Position numbers and translations under genes: made by a program. Of a stretch of DNA of 64,000 nt, positions 63,232 to 64,000 are shown piece by piece; the first letter of the stretch is position 1, and each line of letters begins with the position of its first letter. Under the pieces are notes generated by a model. It was not told the origin of the DNA, ran no database searches, and saw only the letters and a program-made list of their open reading frames with translations. This DNA is from Pseudomonas paraversuta (lineage in GTDB: Bacteria > Pseudomonadota > Gammaproteobacteria > Pseudomonadales > Pseudomonadaceae): the NCBI RefSeq assembly GCF_904063065.1, contig NZ_CAJFCL010000003.1, positions 434,001 to 498,000 on the forward strand, written 5' to 3'.

Positions 63232-64000
63232 ATGGCGGCAGCACAACACAACACTGAACGATTACCCATGGGGGCACTGCTCGCGCTGGCCATGACCGGC
63301 TTCATTTGTATCGTGACCGAGACCTTGCCAGCGGGTTTGCTGGCACAAATCAGCAGCGGTCTGCAGGTTTCATCTTCTCTGGCAGGGCAGATGGTCACGG
63401 TGTATGCGCTGGGATCCCTGCTGGCCGCCATCCCGCTGACCATTGCCACCCAGGGCTGGCGTCGGCGCAATGTGCTGCTGTTGACGATTGTCGGCTTTTT
63501 GCTGTTCAACTCGATTACCGCCTGGTCTTCCAGCTATGGCGTGACCCTGGTTGCGCGCTTTTTTGCCGGTGCCTCTGCAGGTCTGGCCTGGAGCCTGCTG
63601 GCGGGGTATGCCCGGCGCATGGTGGCACCGCACCTGCAGGGGCGGGCGATGGCAGTGGCCATGGTCGGCACGCCGATCGCGCTCTCGCTCGGCGTACCCT
63701 TGGGCACATGGTTGGGGGCAATGGTGGGCTGGCGCACGGCCTTTGGCCTGATGTCGGGTCTGACCCTGGTGCTGATGGTCTGGGTTCTGGTCAAGGTGCC
63801 CGATTATCCGGGGCAGTCGGCATCGCAGCGCACCGGTCTGCGGCAGGTGCTGCTGACGCCGGGGGTGCGCTCCGTGCTTGGGGTGGTGATGACCTGGATG
63901 CTGGCGCACAACATTCTCTACACCTACATCGCACCTTTCGTGGCGCCGGCAGGTCTGGGCAATGACGTCGATATCGTGCTGCTGGTATTCGGTCTTGCGG
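63232..64000 (+). CDS. MFS exporter (DHA1), partial at window end
   Basis: At least 256 residues of a drug:H+ antiporter-1 type MFS protein; the frame is open at the right edge. Start ATG 63232; helix 1 (Leu-Leu-Ala-Leu-Ala-Met-Thr-Gly-Phe-Ile-Cys-Ile-Val-Thr-Glu-Thr-Leu-Pro) resembles YdhP/arabinose-efflux permeases, and Trp-Arg-Arg-Arg-Asn-Val is the motif-A loop. Probably repressed by the divergent TetR regulator. Substrate unknown. Confidence 0.8.
   Translation, partial: MAAAQHNTERLPMGALLALAMTGFICIVTETLPAGLLAQISSGLQVSSSLAGQMVTVYALGSLLAAIPLTIATQGWRRRNVLLLTIVGFLLFNSITAWSSSYGVTLVARFFAGASAGLAWSLLAGYARRMVAPHLQGRAMAVAMVGTPIALSLGVPLGTWLGAMVGWRTAFGLMSGLTLVLMVWVLVKVPDYPGQSASQRTGLRQVLLTPGVRSVLGVVMTWMLAHNILYTYIAPFVAPAGLGNDVDIVLLVFGLA

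Overview
The window is a Pseudomonas chromosome segment, most likely from the P. fluorescens lineage (inferred from the GC-rich catabolic genes, a KT2440-like nicotinate cluster, Pseudomonas-type small envelope proteins and abundant REP hairpins). No species can be assigned from the sequence alone. Most genes are ordinary metabolic core or semi-core genes. Roughly 26.3-40.6 kb is an accessory region built on a tRNA-Val gene.

Layout. 0-4.3 kb: a dps fragment, an AzlCD branched-chain amino acid exporter, small or exported proteins, a shikimate-dehydrogenase-like enzyme and YceH. 4.4-18.6 kb: an almost complete aerobic nicotinate pathway, nicTFEDC / nicXR / nicAB / nicS, followed by two molybdenum-cofactor maturation genes (xdhC and a mocA-like gene fused in frame to a DUF1993 domain). 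NicAB hydroxylates nicotinate, NicC makes 2,5-dihydroxypyridine, NicX opens the ring, and NicD, NicF and NicE give fumarate. No NicP porin is present. Candidate operators are visible: one near-palindrome in each half of the nicC-nicX divergent region, and two copies of a 17-bp site in front of nicA. 18.7-26.1 kb: SstT, an MFS exporter, NhaR, a small lipoprotein, a TerC-like protein, a catalytically dead C39-like lipoprotein and a PuuB-like oxidase.

26.2-40.6 kb: tRNA-Val(GAC) with a 5.3-kb integrative element in its 3' half. The element carries an integrase split by an in-frame amber codon, an excisionase, a zinc-ribbon protein, an orphan polymorphic-toxin C-terminus with putative immunity gene, a lipoprotein with a long alanine-rich tail and an unknown 193-residue protein. 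A second att copy plus a truncated integrase (31,611-32,124) shows that at least two elements have been stacked here. To its right lie small lipoproteins, DUF4236, DUF1090, DUF2388, cupin and DUF3757 genes, a candidate minus-strand sRNA, and prophage debris (XRE repressor, holin-like protein, Ogr/Delta zinc finger).

40.6-64 kb: a PotD-like binding protein with a class II aldolase and a divergent MocR regulator; tRNA-Gln; SmvA-type efflux pump with its TetR; a LuxR-type regulator followed by amidohydrolase lipoprotein, NCS1 permease, outer-membrane barrel and secreted Ntn hydrolase (probably one amide-substrate pathway); a 1.6-kb tandem array of about fourteen ~115-bp two-hairpin REP units; a galactarate/aldarate operon (KGSADH, GarD, MFS, AraD1-like, LysR); a second, shorter REP tandem of 122-bp units; and a TetR/MFS pair cut by the window end.
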